A DNA stretch of 43,857 nucleotides from Trueperaceae bacterium (lineage in GTDB: Bacteria > Deinococcota > Deinococci > Deinococcales > Trueperaceae): assembly GCA_030147925.1 (NCBI GenBank), contig JASBUK010000003.1, positions 1-43,857 on the forward strand. The letters run 5' to 3'. A program made the translations under genes and the position numbers. Shown piece by piece: positions 1 to 11,422 of this stretch. The notes below the pieces were generated by a model. It ran no database searches and was not told the DNA's origin. It saw only the letters and a list, made by a program, of their open reading frames with translations. The stretch's first letter is position 1, and every line of letters starts with the position of its first letter.

Positions 1-207
1 CTTAAAAATCACGGCTATCTACCCGTCAGTTTCTTTAAAAGAGGCTTGGCTTACTTAACAACAGCTATCCTCGCTACGCCCGATAAGCCTGCTAGACTAC
101 CCTTGAGCAATTGTCTTCAGCTTTTGTCCCCGTAGTGAAGCGCTTAGCTCTAAACTGCATAAAATACGACCCGGTTCAAACTAAAATCGTCAAGTCGTCA
201 ATAATTC

Positions 208-237
208 TTGGCGAAAGTGCTGATTTAATGCTAAACT
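208..237 (+). promoter_or_regulatory. candidate promoter of the rpsF operon
   Basis: A TTGGCG box (208-213) lies 18 bases before TAAACT (232-237), which is preceded by TGC, giving an extended -10. It sits about 60 bases before the rpsF start. The match is by eye only. The rest of positions 1-280 shows no gene, tRNA or clear terminator. Confidence 0.4.
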
Positions 238-295
238 AGCTGGCTGTTTTCTATATAACGTTAGAAAACGAGCCTACGCTGGAAGGAGGTGACTC

Positions 296-646
296 ATGTC
301 CGAAATGCAGCAATACGATCTGAACGTTATTTTAGACCCTAACCTTAGCGAATCACAGCTTCAGACAGAAAAAGATGCGATTGCCGCGCAGATCAAGAAG
401 TTTGCCGGCGAGGTCGTCAATATCGACGAATGGGGTAATAAGCGCCTGGCTTATGAAATTCGTAAGCAACAGGAGGGTTACTACATCATTTACGTCCTAA
501 AGTTGATTGCCGATGCACCCAAGGCAATCGAAAGCAGCTTGCGCTTGCGCGACAATGTCATGCGTGCGCTAGTTATTCGCGAACGACCCGAGTGGAAGAC
601 CCGCAGAGTTGTAAAACGCGAAGAAGCTGCCGCTAGCGCAGATTGA
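296..646 (+). CDS. rpsF: 30S ribosomal protein S6
   Basis: S6 is a small-subunit ribosomal protein that binds 16S rRNA as a pair with S18, whose gene lies two places downstream. The 116-residue product has the usual S6 length. It opens with YDLNVILDPNL and contains the conserved stretch DEWGNKRLAYEIRKQQEGYY near residues 44-63. A strong ribosome-binding site, GGAAGGAGGTGA (281-292), sits four bases before the ATG, so this start is preferred over the second in-frame ATG at 305. It is the first gene of rpsF-ssb-rpsR-rplI, the classical bacterial order. Identification is secure. Confidence 0.97.
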   Translation: MSEMQQYDLNVILDPNLSESQLQTEKDAIAAQIKKFAGEVVNIDEWGNKRLAYEIRKQQEGYYIIYVLKLIADAPKAIESSLRLRDNVMRALVIRERPEWKTRRVVKREEAAASAD

Positions 647-692
647 GACTAAAGCGAAAATAAACTCATTATTGTGACTTTTGGAGGAAAAA

Positions 693-1517
693 ATGGCTCG
701 AGGACTTAACAACGTATACTTAGTAGGCACACTGACACAGGCACCGGAATTGCGCTACACACCCGGTGGTCTAGCAATTTTGGAGCTTAATTTAGGGGGT
801 AATGACCACGTCTTGGGTGACGATGGTCAGGCGCGGGAGCTTGCCTGGTATCACCGCGTAACAGTCTTTGGCAACACGGCGGAATCGTTAGCCAACCAAC
901 TTGAAGCAGGCAGCCCTGTATTTGTAGACGGTCGTCTTAACTATCGCAGTTGGGAAGGACAGGACGGCCAGCGCCGCAGTGCGCTTGACGTCAATGCCAA
1001 CCGCATCGATGTTCTTAGTTTCGGCCCCCGTAAGGACGAAGCCACCGTAACCGATGTTAAAGGGCAAAAGCGTCTGCAAAACGCCCTTAATCAGGTGACG
1101 ATTATCGGCAACTTAACGCGTGATGCAGAATTGCGTTATACCCCGAGCGGTAGCGCCGTAACGCGTTTGGGAGTAGCCGTAAACGACTCCTATCAGGTAA
1201 AAGGCGAGTGGCAGGAACGCACGCATTTTGTCGATGTGAACATCTGGCGTGATTTGGCCGAAGCCTGCGGCGAACTTGCCAAGGGCGATCCTGTTTTTGT
1301 CGTCGGACGCCTGGTTAACGATTCATGGACAGATAAAGAAGGAAACCGTAGATACACAACGCGCATCGAAGGGTCGCGCGTTGAGTACCTGACACGTGGT
1401 CCCGGCACTGGTGGAGCTGGTACACGCCCGGTGCAAGAAGAAGCAGCGAGCGCCCAAACGAGTCAGTCTTTAGATATTGATGAGGAATTCCCACCCGAAG
1501 AGGATTTACCCTTTTAA
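693..1517 (+). CDS. ssb: single-stranded DNA-binding protein with two OB folds
   Basis: SSB coats single-stranded DNA during replication and repair. The start is ATG 693 (MARGLNNVYLVG), with GGAGGA at 683-688 as its binding site; a TTG at 681 opens the same frame but would overlap that site. The 274-residue product is about twice the length of E. coli-type SSB. It holds two OB folds: residues 1-110, with ELRYTPGGLAILE, and about 128-235, with NQVTIIGNLTRDAELRYTPSGSAVTRLGVAV. The tail is acidic and ends EEDLPF, the usual partner-binding tip. Duplicated OB folds acting as a dimer are characteristic of Deinococcus and Thermus SSB. The stop codon shares one base with the rpsR start (TAATG), so the two are probably translationally coupled. 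Confidence 0.96.
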   Translation: MARGLNNVYLVGTLTQAPELRYTPGGLAILELNLGGNDHVLGDDGQARELAWYHRVTVFGNTAESLANQLEAGSPVFVDGRLNYRSWEGQDGQRRSALDVNANRIDVLSFGPRKDEATVTDVKGQKRLQNALNQVTIIGNLTRDAELRYTPSGSAVTRLGVAVNDSYQVKGEWQERTHFVDVNIWRDLAEACGELAKGDPVFVVGRLVNDSWTDKEGNRRYTTRIEGSRVEYLTRGPGTGGAGTRPVQEEAASAQTSQSLDIDEEFPPEEDLPF

Positions 1518-1792
1518 TGGCACAAGAACGCAGAGGTAGAAGAGATAACAAGCGGGCTGGAGGTCGGCGTGGCCGTCGGCCTAAAGTATGCGCGTTTTGC
1601 ACCGGTGAACACGAGGTAACCGAATATCACGACGCTAGAATGTTGCGTCGCTACATTTCGGACACGGCGAAGATTCTTCCTCGCCGCCGCACCGGTGTTT
1701 GCGCCAAACACCAGCGTAGGCTCGCAACAACGATAAAACGCGCACGCATGCTCGCAATTATTCCCATAACTCAGAAGTTGGTTCGCAAATGA
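1517..1792 (+). CDS. rpsR: 30S ribosomal protein S18
   Basis: S18 is the small-subunit partner of S6. The 91-residue product has a very basic N-terminus rich in RRGRR, then the S18 core, including YISDTAKILPRRRTGVCAKHQR near residues 46-67. It contains CAFC at about residues 26-29 and a further Cys in GVCAKH, resembling the cysteine-bearing form of S18. Whether zinc is bound cannot be told from sequence. The start codon overlaps the ssb stop by one base, and its own stop overlaps the rplI start as ATGA, so this stretch of the operon is tightly coupled. Confidence 0.96.
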   Translation: MAQERRGRRDNKRAGGRRGRRPKVCAFCTGEHEVTEYHDARMLRRYISDTAKILPRRRTGVCAKHQRRLATTIKRARMLAIIPITQKLVRK

Positions 1793-2238
1793 ATGTGATT
1801 TTGCTCGAGCCCGTAGATAAATTGGGCGAAGCTGGCGAACTCGTTAGGGTCAAGCCGGGTTATGCCCGTAACTTTTTGATTCCGCAGGGTCTGGCGCTGT
1901 TAGCGACCAGTGCCAATAAAGCTGAATTGGATGCTCGTTTATCACAGCGCGCCAAGCAACTCGCCGAACGCAAAACCGATGCCGAACGCTTAAAAGAAAT
2001 GCTTGGCGAAGCCGCCATCGAGATAAAAGTAAAAGCCGGCGAAGAGCGTATTTATGGTTCGGTTGGCAACAGCGACATTGCCGCGGCATTAAAAGCCACA
2101 TATGATGTCGATATCGAACGCCGCAAAATCGTCCTTAACGAACCCATCAAAACTCTCGGCGACTACGTAATCACTTACAAACCACACCCTGAAGTTCCCA
2201 TAGACTTAAAGGTCTCGGTAGTTTCCGACGAACTGTAA
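1789..2238 (+). CDS. rplI: 50S ribosomal protein L9
   Basis: L9 is a large-subunit protein that binds near the L1 stalk. The 149-residue product has the L9 layout. An N-terminal RNA-binding domain contains EPVDKLGEAGELVRVKPGYARNFLIPQG (split: residues 6-18 and 19-33). A long charged helix runs from about 42 to 75, and the C-terminal domain contains GSVGNSDIAAAL. It starts within the rpsR stop (ATGA) and closes the operon. Two strong hairpins follow immediately. Confidence 0.97.
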   Translation: MNVILLEPVDKLGEAGELVRVKPGYARNFLIPQGLALLATSANKAELDARLSQRAKQLAERKTDAERLKEMLGEAAIEIKVKAGEERIYGSVGNSDIAAALKATYDVDIERRKIVLNEPIKTLGDYVITYKPHPEVPIDLKVSVVSDEL

Positions 2239-2257
2239 TAATTCTTAAAACTAAATT

Positions 2258-2290
2258 TTTAGGGCGGGTTAATCCCGCCCTAAAGTTTTC
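2258..2290 (+). terminator. rho-independent terminator after rplI
   Basis: An 11-base-pair perfect stem (2258-2268 with 2274-2284, core AGGGCGGG/CCCGCCCT) around the loop TTAAT is followed by GTTTTC. It lies 20 bases after the rplI stop and should end the rpsF operon. Confidence 0.85.
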
Positions 2291-2311
2291 TACACTGCCT
2301 TATACCCATTC

Positions 2312-2346
2312 CATTTAAAAGCCGAATTAACTTCGGCTTTTAAATG
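2312..2346. terminator. bidirectional hairpin between rplI and pyk
   Basis: A perfect 15-base-pair stem (2312-2326 with 2332-2346) around TTAAC has an A-run on its left arm and a T-run on its right. It can therefore terminate transcription from either side between the convergent rplI and pyk genes. It overlaps the left end of a dispersed repeat copy beginning at 2321. Confidence 0.75.
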
Positions 2347-2402
2347 CGAGTAGAATCAAACCGAGTGCCTTTCATAACGTTCAGGAATTAATCGGATTCA
2401 GT
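2321..2402 (+). repeat. dispersed intergenic repeat, short copy 1
   Basis: The stretch starts GCCGAATTAA and continues TAAATGCGAGTAGAATC, then AGGAATTAATCGGATTCAG. Both ends align with the ends of the 239-bp copy at 27520-27758; the middle of that copy is missing here. It lies about 40 bases from the 3' end of pyk. Confidence 0.7.
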
Positions 2403-2444
2403 ATTAGTAGATAATATCAGTAGGCAGTATCAGTTTGCCCAAAA

Positions 2445-5176
<2,732 letters not shown>

Positions 5177-5291
5177 TCATGGCCTTTACGTGGCTTAGGC
5201 GGCTGATTTTTTATCACCTGCCCGTACACACAGCATCTATAAGTCTATACCTTTATGCTCAACTAGCAAACCTTGAACCATCTGAGCTTTC

Positions 5292-6380
5292 TTAGCCGGT
5301 ACGCAGCGGCACCACCATAGCCAGGTAGCTGAGGTCACTCAGGCTCGAAAGCAAGCTCGGGCTAGTCGTGCCCGAAAAGGAAAAACGCAACTCGTCCTGC
5401 AAGGGATTTAAGGCGTCCACCAGATACTTGGCGTTATAAGCCAGTGCAATCTGTGACTCATCGCCTTCTTGAGATACCTCTAGGGCTTCCTGAGAGCGTC
5501 CATAACCCCCTTCCGCTGTAATCTGTAGGCTGCCATCCTTGATAAAGAAATCTACGCGATTATTGGCTGTTCTGTCCGCCATGACTGCCACGCGGGATAC
5601 CGCCTCGGACAGAGTCTTGGCATCCAGGGAAATGCTGACGGGAAACTGTGAAGGAATGATTTTTTCGTAGTCGGGAAAACTGCCTTCCATCAGTTTAACG
5701 TTGAGCTTATAGCTAGCAGTGGCCAGCGACAGCTGCCCCTCGCCAAGCTCGAGCTTGACCTCTCCCCCGTCGAGCAATTTGACGAGTTCGTCCACACTCC
5801 TTGCCGGTAAAACAAATTCGGCATCTAAACCGCTCGCCTCATCGAGATGATAATAGGCCAAACGAAAACCGTCGGTGGCCACGGCGCGTGTTTTCTTATC
5901 ACTGAGCTCAAGCTTAACCCCGCGAAAGATTGCTTGATATTCCGCTACAGCCGCCGCATAACGCACATGACTGAGCACTTTGGCTAATTGCCCACCGGCT
6001 AAATGCCCCCGATACTCTTTAGGGAAACTCAGCAGCGGAGCCGCATTGCTATCTGCTAACTGGAGTTTAGTGGCATAATTGCCGGAAATTATTTCCAGTT
6101 CATTTTCACCAAAGTCAAGTTCAACCATTTCCCCGGGCAGCGCCCGCACGACCTGAGCAAAAACATGCGCGGGTAAGGCTAGCTGTCCTGAACCCTCGAC
6201 ATCGGCCTTTAAGGTAGCCTGAATATCGATGTCCATGTTGCTGCCACTAAAGATCAGTTTATCTTCACTTAGCTCGAGCCTGAGCAAGCTCAAACCAGGG
6301 TTGCTGCTCCTGTTGGGGATGATACGTTCTACATGCCCCAAACTATCTGCTAGTTGTTTTCTTGGAACATGAACATTCAT
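5292..6380 (-). CDS. dnaN: DNA polymerase III beta subunit (sliding clamp)
   Basis: The clamp dimer encircles DNA and tethers the replicative polymerase. The 362-residue product has the three-domain clamp length. It shows typical strings: SGSNMDIDIQA, RALPGEMVELDF, ATDGFRLAYYHLDE and the C-terminal SYLAMVVPLRTG, corresponding to the conserved P-[ML]-R end. It starts at ATG 6380 with AGGGAG upstream. It lies directly beyond the origin from dnaA, on the same strand, which is the classical dnaA-oriC-dnaN arrangement. Confidence 0.97.
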   Translation of the reverse strand: MNVHVPRKQLADSLGHVERIIPNRSSNPGLSLLRLELSEDKLIFSGSNMDIDIQATLKADVEGSGQLALPAHVFAQVVRALPGEMVELDFGENELEIISGNYATKLQLADSNAAPLLSFPKEYRGHLAGGQLAKVLSHVRYAAAVAEYQAIFRGVKLELSDKKTRAVATDGFRLAYYHLDEASGLDAEFVLPARSVDELVKLLDGGEVKLELGEGQLSLATASYKLNVKLMEGSFPDYEKIIPSQFPVSISLDAKTLSEAVSRVAVMADRTANNRVDFFIKDGSLQITAEGGYGRSQEALEVSQEGDESQIALAYNAKYLVDALNPLQDELRFSFSGTTSPSLLSSLSDLSYLAMVVPLRTG

Positions 6381-6439
6381 AAATAAACTCCCTTAGTCTT
6401 ATGATTACTTCGAAAAAATCTAAACAAGTTTAAAAAACT

Positions 6440-6745
6440 TTCCTATCTATAGTAGGGCCTGTGGAAAATGTTGATAACCCTATTTTAGCCCCTCTGAGAC
6501 GAAAAACCTCCTGTGGATAATTTTGTGGATAACTAAGCCTCTCCTGTGGATAAACCCCCAAGTTATCCACAGCTTTCCACAACCCCTGTTTACAGCCAAG
6601 TTATCCACAGGGTCATCCACAGCTTATCCACAGCTTATCCACAGGTTTATCCACAAGAACGACAGTTTTTTTATTAAAATTATATGAGAATTATGTGTAT
6701 TTCTGCGCGAGTGATTCTCCCCTTTTTTGACTGACAACAGGCTCA
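6440..6745. other. oriC: chromosomal replication origin oriC with a DnaA-box cluster
   Basis: Between dnaN and dnaA lie eight perfect 9-mers TTATCCACA or its complement. Three are in the complement orientation (6512-6520, 6524-6532, 6545-6553). Five are forward (6563-6571, 6601-6609, 6624-6632, 6635-6643, 6647-6655). One-mismatch versions lie at 6469-6477 and 6613-6621, and a weaker one at 6573-6581. The boxes at 6624, 6635 and 6647 follow each other every 11-12 bases, about one helical turn. An AT-rich stretch (6661-6700, with a run of eight Ts and TTATTAAAATTATAT) adjoins the dnaA side and is the candidate unwinding element. Origin function is inferred from this density and location. Confidence 0.93.
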
Positions 6746-8080
6746 TCAGATTAAAGCTTCTTTGATGTCATGGATCTTTTCGGCCAACTCCGCTTCCGCT
6801 TCGATTTGCTCGCCGACTTTTTGGACGGCATACATGACGGTGGAGTGATCGCGCCCCGAAAAAAATTGACCTATTTCAGGATAAGAGTGAGCAGTCAACT
6901 CCCGAATTAAATACATAGCGACTTGTCTGGGCACGACAAGTTCATGCCTGCGGCCTTTTGAACGTAGGTCCTCGGCTTCGACTTCATAGTGATGGGCCGT
7001 GGCCCGCAATATATCTGCCATGGTGAGGTTTAGTTCGTTGGGAGTAAAGACATCGGAAAGCGCTTTAGCCGCCGTTTGGCGGTTGAGTTCAGACTGGTTC
7101 ATGCTGGCATAGACAATCACTCGAACCAGGGCGCCTTCTAACTCACGAATATTCGAGGTGACTTGACGGGCGATAAAATCGATGACTTCACCGGGGATTT
7201 TTACGCCGCGGTATTCAGCATTCATTTTTAAAATGGCGATGCGAGTTTCAAGTTCGGGTGGTTGGATATCGGTGATCAAGCCCCACTCAAAACGGCTGCG
7301 CAAACGATTTTCCAAAGTGGGAATGTCTTTAGGCGGTCTATCGGACGAGAGAATTATCTGTTTACCGGATTCATAAAGGGCATTAAAGGTATGAAAAAAT
7401 TCTTCTTGCGTACGCTCTTTACCGGCGATAAATTGCACGTCGTCAACCAGCAAGAGGTCAATGCTGCGATAGCGATCTCTAAACACGGCCATCTTGTCTT
7501 CGCGGATGGCATTGATCAGTTCGTTGGTAAAGGTTTCGGTGGTGACGTATTCGATACGAAGTCCTGGAAACCGTTCGGCAACGGCGTGACCCACCGCGTG
7601 CATGAGGTGAGTCTTGCCCAAACCGGCCTGACCGTAGATGAAAAGTGGGTTGTAGGCCCTTCCTGGTGCTTCGGCAGTAGCCAGGGCTGCGGCGTGTGAA
7701 AGATTATTATTGGGTCCGACTACAAAGTTGGAGAAAATATATTTGGGATTGAGTCTTATATTGTTTGGCGCTGGGGAGCTTGACTGGCTTTTGCTGCTGC
7801 TAAAAATATCCTGCTGCTCAGAGGGTTGGAAGGCAATGACCTGGAAGCCGACCCGAGGCGAGGGTGCTCCCAAATCCTTAAGGGCTTGCTCGAGCACCGA
7901 ACTGTAGTGATTTTTGAGCCAGTCACGAGCAAAGGAATGCGGCACACCAATCATAAAGGTGCCGTCTTCAATTCCTAGCGGCTTGACCTGCTTAAACCAA
8001 GTTCTAAACTCGACCTCGGGGATTTTTTCCTGTATAAAAGTCAAGATGTCTTCCCAGATCGCGCTTTCTTGCCTAAACAT
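6746..8080 (-). CDS. dnaA: chromosomal replication initiator protein DnaA
   Basis: DnaA is the AAA+ ATPase that binds the boxes in the adjoining origin and opens the duplex. The 444-residue product shows all four domains. They are an N-terminal helicase-loading domain (1-80), a Ser-rich linker (about 90-108), an AAA+ core with Walker A GQAGLGKT (150-157) and Walker [10 protein letters not shown] (209-217), and a C-terminal DNA-binding domain with the signature [11 protein letters not shown] from 409. It starts at ATG 8080. The upstream sequence has only a weak purine-rich binding site. A TATAAT (complement of 8131-8136) about 50 bases upstream is a possible -10 box. Confidence 0.98.
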   Translation of the reverse strand: MFRQESAIWEDILTFIQEKIPEVEFRTWFKQVKPLGIEDGTFMIGVPHSFARDWLKNHYSSVLEQALKDLGAPSPRVGFQVIAFQPSEQQDIFSSSKSQSSSPAPNNIRLNPKYIFSNFVVGPNNNLSHAAALATAEAPGRAYNPLFIYGQAGLGKTHLMHAVGHAVAERFPGLRIEYVTTETFTNELINAIREDKMAVFRDRYRSIDLLLVDDVQFIAGKERTQEEFFHTFNALYESGKQIILSSDRPPKDIPTLENRLRSRFEWGLITDIQPPELETRIAILKMNAEYRGVKIPGEVIDFIARQVTSNIRELEGALVRVIVYASMNQSELNRQTAAKALSDVFTPNELNLTMADILRATAHHYEVEAEDLRSKGRRHELVVPRQVAMYLIRELTAHSYPEIGQFFSGRDHSTVMYAVQKVGEQIEAEAELAEKIHDIKEALI

Positions 8081-8172
8081 AACTGACGTGATCCCTTCCC
8101 TGCTGCGGTTGCAGAGAGTTAGTCTAACAAATTATACGTTTCCCTGCGGCGCCGGGGCGGCAATATTTGCGC

Positions 8173-8178
8173 TATAAT
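8173..8178 (+). promoter_or_regulatory. candidate -10 box for the mnmG operon
   Basis: A perfect TATAAT lies about 100 bases before mnmG in the dnaA-mnmG divergent space. No good -35 is visible at the right distance, so support is limited. A GTTAG-T-CTAAC inverted repeat lies nearby at 8118-8128. Confidence 0.3.
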
Positions 8179-8278
8179 TTTCAACTCTTAGCGGAGGTGC
8201 GCCCTAGGGCTGAAGTGGATAAATGTAGGCCAAGCAACCTAATAGACTTTAATTTATTTTTAGGGTGACGGAGTGAAG

Positions 8279-10099
8279 ATGAGATATGACGTGATTGTCG
8301 TGGGGGGCGGTCACGCCGGGATTGAAGCGGCGCAGGCGGCGGCTAAGCTAGGCGCTGCAGTTGCCCTGTTGATTCCCAATCCTGACAAAATTGGCTTGAT
8401 GCCCTGTAATCCGGCTATTGGTGGGCCGGGCAAATCTCAACTGGTGTTTGAACTGCAGGCACTGGGCGGAGTTATGGGGCAACTTGCCGACCAAACCGCG
8501 ATTCACGCCCGCACCCTCAATGCCAGCAAAGGCCCGGCGGTACAGTCTTTGCGAGTGCAAAACGAACGCGATGGCTACGCCACGGCAGCACGACAACTGA
8601 TAGAAAATACTACTGGTATTGACATCATAAGAGCCGAGGTCGCCAGCCTCCTAGTTAAAGACGGACAGTTAAACGGCGTGATCTTAAGCGATGGTCGCGA
8701 GTTGCATGGCTCGAGCGTGGTACTTTGCACCGGAACCTTCTTGTCCGGAGTGGTCTGGTATGGCAAACAAAAACGCCCCGCCGGACGACAAGGCGAAGCG
8801 CCGGCACGATTTCTCTCAGGGAGTTTGCGCTCCAGCGGACATAAATTGCTGCGCTTTAAAACGGGCACGCCGCCACGGATTCGGGCCGACTCGGTAAACT
8901 TTAGCCAACTCGAAGAAGTGCCTTCTGATGATCCTCCGGGCTCGTTTAGTGGCCGACTCGGCCGCAAGATGAGCAGCAGCCCCACTTGGCTTACACATAC
9001 TACTGTTAATACTCATGAGCTGATCACCGCTAATTTGCATGAATCGGCGATGTATGGCGGTGAAATTGAAGGTCGGGGACCGCGTTATTGCCCTTCGATT
9101 GAAGATAAAGTGGTGCGCTTTGCCGATAAAGATAGACATTTGCTGTTTGTGGAACCGGACGGCCTCGAAACCAGCGAGGTTTATCTGCAGGGTTTTTCCA
9201 GTTCCCTGCCTCCTTATTTACAAGACGAGATGATCCGCACCCTGCCGGGTTTTGAGCAGGCGGTTATCCAACGCTATGCTTATGCGGTCGAGTATGACAC
9301 TATCGACCCCACCCAGCTTGACATCACTATGATGTCAAAACGGCTGCCGGGTTTGTTTAGCGCCGGACAGATAAACGGTACCAGTGGTTACGAAGAAGCG
9401 GCGGCTCAAGGCTTGATAGCCGGGGTGAATGCAGCCCGTTTTGCCAACTCTGGGAGCTTAGTTAGCATCAGGCGGGATCAGGGATATATCGGCGTCATGC
9501 TTGATGATCTCGTGCGTTGGGGCATCGATGAGCCTTACCGCATGCTGACCTCCAGAAACGAAAACCGTCTCCTCCACCGTCAGGATAATGCGGCAGAACG
9601 ACTCATGCCCCTGGGTCATGCCTGGGGTCTGATGGGCTCTAAGGATATTGAACGGCTGCAACAAAGCCAGTTACGGATTAGTGCCGAAGTTGAGCGCCTT
9701 AACAGTACACGTCATGAAGGGGTATTGGCCAGTAAGCTCTTGTGCCGACCTGCTGCAAACTATCAACAAGTAATTGAAAAAATAGGTGCTGCTCCGCTGT
9801 CACTGACGCCAGAGGAAAAGAAAAAGGTTGAAATATTAGTAAAATATGCCGCTTATATCGAGCGCAGCTGCAAGGAACTGCAAGCCCGTCAGGAATATGA
9901 AGAACTTGAGTTGCGTAGTATAGATTTTAGTGCCGTGGCAAGTCTGTCTAATGAAGGCTTGGAAATGTTGCAGCGTCAGCGGCCCGCCACCCTTGGTGCG
10001 GCCCAACGCTTGCGAGGCGTGAGAGATAGTGACATTACGGCGCTTTTGGTTTATGTTAAGACCCGTAATGTTTCACGTGAAACAACAACAAAACACTAA
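8279..10099 (+). CDS. mnmG: tRNA uridine-5-carboxymethylaminomethyl modification enzyme MnmG (GidA)
   Basis: MnmG, with MnmE, uses FAD to modify the wobble uridine of several tRNAs. The 606-residue product opens [18 protein letters not shown], the FAD-binding Rossmann motif. It contains the family strings [16 protein letters not shown] and [17 protein letters not shown], and [21 protein letters not shown] near residues 361-381. ATG 8279 is preferred over GTG 8273 because GGAG at 8270-8273 would overlap the GTG. The 3' end overlaps the start of rsmG by 32 bases, and a parS site lies within that overlap. A gidA-rsmG-parAB order beside oriC is common in bacteria. Confidence 0.97.
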   Translation: MRYDVIVVGGGHAGIEAAQAAAKLGAAVALLIPNPDKIGLMPCNPAIGGPGKSQLVFELQALGGVMGQLADQTAIHARTLNASKGPAVQSLRVQNERDGYATAARQLIENTTGIDIIRAEVASLLVKDGQLNGVILSDGRELHGSSVVLCTGTFLSGVVWYGKQKRPAGRQGEAPARFLSGSLRSSGHKLLRFKTGTPPRIRADSVNFSQLEEVPSDDPPGSFSGRLGRKMSSSPTWLTHTTVNTHELITANLHESAMYGGEIEGRGPRYCPSIEDKVVRFADKDRHLLFVEPDGLETSEVYLQGFSSSLPPYLQDEMIRTLPGFEQAVIQRYAYAVEYDTIDPTQLDITMMSKRLPGLFSAGQINGTSGYEEAAAQGLIAGVNAARFANSGSLVSIRRDQGYIGVMLDDLVRWGIDEPYRMLTSRNENRLLHRQDNAAERLMPLGHAWGLMGSKDIERLQQSQLRISAEVERLNSTRHEGVLASKLLCRPAANYQQVIEKIGAAPLSLTPEEKKKVEILVKYAAYIERSCKELQARQEYEELELRSIDFSAVASLSNEGLEMLQRQRPATLGAAQRLRGVRDSDITALLVYVKTRNVSRETTTKH

Positions 10100-10682
10100 G
10101 ATCGAGCTCTATCAAGAACTGATTCGCCAATATCACGGCACGCTGGACCTTATGTCGGATGCGGCCGTGACCAAACTACCTGAAAAAATTAGCGATGGCT
10201 TCGGCATAGCCGAAGCCATCGCAAAAACCTTACAAAAGGGTGACCGGATTATGGACTTGGGTTCCGGTGTCGGCTTACCTGGCATTCCACTAGCAATAGC
10301 TTTTGCCGACAACCCGCTGGTATTAGTGGAAAGACGTAAAAAACGGGCAGTCTTTTTAAAATTGGTGCTCTCTAAGTTGGGCTTAAACAATGTAGAGGTT
10401 TTTAGCGGTGATATACGTGACTATGACTTTGCTACAACTCGTTTTATAACCGCCCAGGCGGTAGGACGCTTTAAAGCGATTTATTGTCTTACCCGGCATA
10501 TTCACGAAGCAAAGATCAGCTTGTTGTCGCGTAAGGGAGGCGGCTGGCGAGCGGAAGTAGAAGAATTGGAAACATTTTTATCTCACCCTGTACAAGATTT
10601 AACAACAATACCGCTCAGCTCTCATGGTAGTCTGGTGGCGTTGACCCTTCCAGGAGGTTTGCCTTGCCCATCATCGGCGTAA
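10068..10682 (+). CDS. rsmG: 16S rRNA (guanine-527-N7) methyltransferase RsmG (GidB)
   Basis: RsmG uses S-adenosylmethionine to methylate G527 of 16S rRNA; its loss often gives low-level streptomycin resistance. The 204-residue product has the SAM-binding motif [15 protein letters not shown] near residues 61-75, followed by [12 protein letters not shown]. The chosen start, ATG 10068, gives the N-terminus MFHVKQ, encoded by the parS site itself. It lies inside the mnmG 3' end, and no better start exists downstream before the conserved region. The gene's end overlaps parA by 19 bases. Confidence 0.93.
   Translation: MFHVKQQQNTKIELYQELIRQYHGTLDLMSDAAVTKLPEKISDGFGIAEAIAKTLQKGDRIMDLGSGVGLPGIPLAIAFADNPLVLVERRKKRAVFLKLVLSKLGLNNVEVFSGDIRDYDFATTRFITAQAVGRFKAIYCLTRHIHEAKISLLSRKGGGWRAEVEELETFLSHPVQDLTTIPLSSHGSLVALTLPGGLPCPSSA
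10069..10084. promoter_or_regulatory. parS: parS centromere site 1 (inside the mnmG/rsmG overlap)
   Basis: TGTTTCACGTGAAACA is a perfect 16-base palindrome and the exact bacterial parS consensus bound by ParB. It begins on the second base of the rsmG start codon and lies within the mnmG coding end. Confidence 0.95.
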
Positions 10683-11422
10683 TAAATCAAAAAGGTGGCG
10701 TCGGAAAAACCACCAGCGCCATCAACTTGGCTGCGGCCTTAGCCGAACATCGGCAGGTTCTGCTAGTCGACTTAGACCCCCAGGCCAACGCCAGCAGTGG
10801 TTTGGGGGTAAATATAGCCGAAAAGACAGTTTATGACGTGTTGGTGGGCACAACACCTGCTCGGCAAGCCATCTTTACAAGCCCTGAACATAACTTAAAA
10901 ATTTTACCGGCTTCGGCTGATCTTGCCTCTGCCGCCATCGAACTCGACGCTACAACTGAGAACATGCGTTTGTTGTCAAAAGCGCTTATCGGTGTGAGGC
11001 CAAATTTTGATTTGATTATCTTGGATGCACCCCCTTCGATTGGCGCTCTGACCTTAAACGCCTTGGCGGCGGCAGATCATTTGCTCATACCATTGCAGAC
11101 GGAATATTATGCCTTAGAAGGCATAGCCAGTATGATGGATACGGTAGATCGGATACAGGCTTCAGTCAATCCCGATTTGCAGATTTTGGGCATAGTTTTG
11201 ACTATGTTTGACAGTCGTACCCGCTTGTCGCAGGAGGTAGAAGAAAATGTCCGCAAGCATTTTGGTAAACAGGTGTTTGGGACGGTAATTCCCCGCAATG
11301 TGAGATTGGCTGAAGCACCTTCTTACGGGCAAGCTATTTTTCAATATGCCCCCAGGTCTCATGGGGCTGCGGCGTATCGTCGTTTAGCAGAGGAGGTGCT
11401 GGAACGTGTCAGCCAAGCGTAG
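10664..11422 (+). CDS. parA: chromosome-partitioning ATPase ParA (Soj)
   Basis: ParA is a Walker-type ATPase that, with ParB-parS, moves newly replicated origins apart. The 252-residue product begins with a TTG codon ([17 protein letters not shown]). AGGAGG at 10652-10657 lies six bases upstream. The deviant Walker A KGGVGKT is at residues 10-16. Walker A' is LLVDLDPQANASSGLG, and Walker B is FDLIILDAPPSIG. It overlaps rsmG upstream and parB downstream, so the four genes read as one coupled unit. Confidence 0.97.
   Translation: MPIIGVINQKGGVGKTTSAINLAAALAEHRQVLLVDLDPQANASSGLGVNIAEKTVYDVLVGTTPARQAIFTSPEHNLKILPASADLASAAIELDATTENMRLLSKALIGVRPNFDLIILDAPPSIGALTLNALAAADHLLIPLQTEYYALEGIASMMDTVDRIQASVNPDLQILGIVLTMFDSRTRLSQEVEENVRKHFGKQVFGTVIPRNVRLAEAPSYGQAIFQYAPRSHGAAAYRRLAEEVLERVSQA

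Noticed and set aside
1-295. Possible tRNA or 3' end of a gene at the window start
   Set aside because: No cloverleaf, T-loop motif or sustained frame could be found.
6601-6655. Tandem repeat or iteron array of a plasmid origin
   Set aside because: The repeated 9-mers are DnaA boxes between dnaA and dnaN, so a chromosomal origin is the better explanation.
9009-9139. Small open frames on the opposite strand of mnmG and many other genes
   Set aside because: They are shadows of strongly conserved genes and have no independent evidence.
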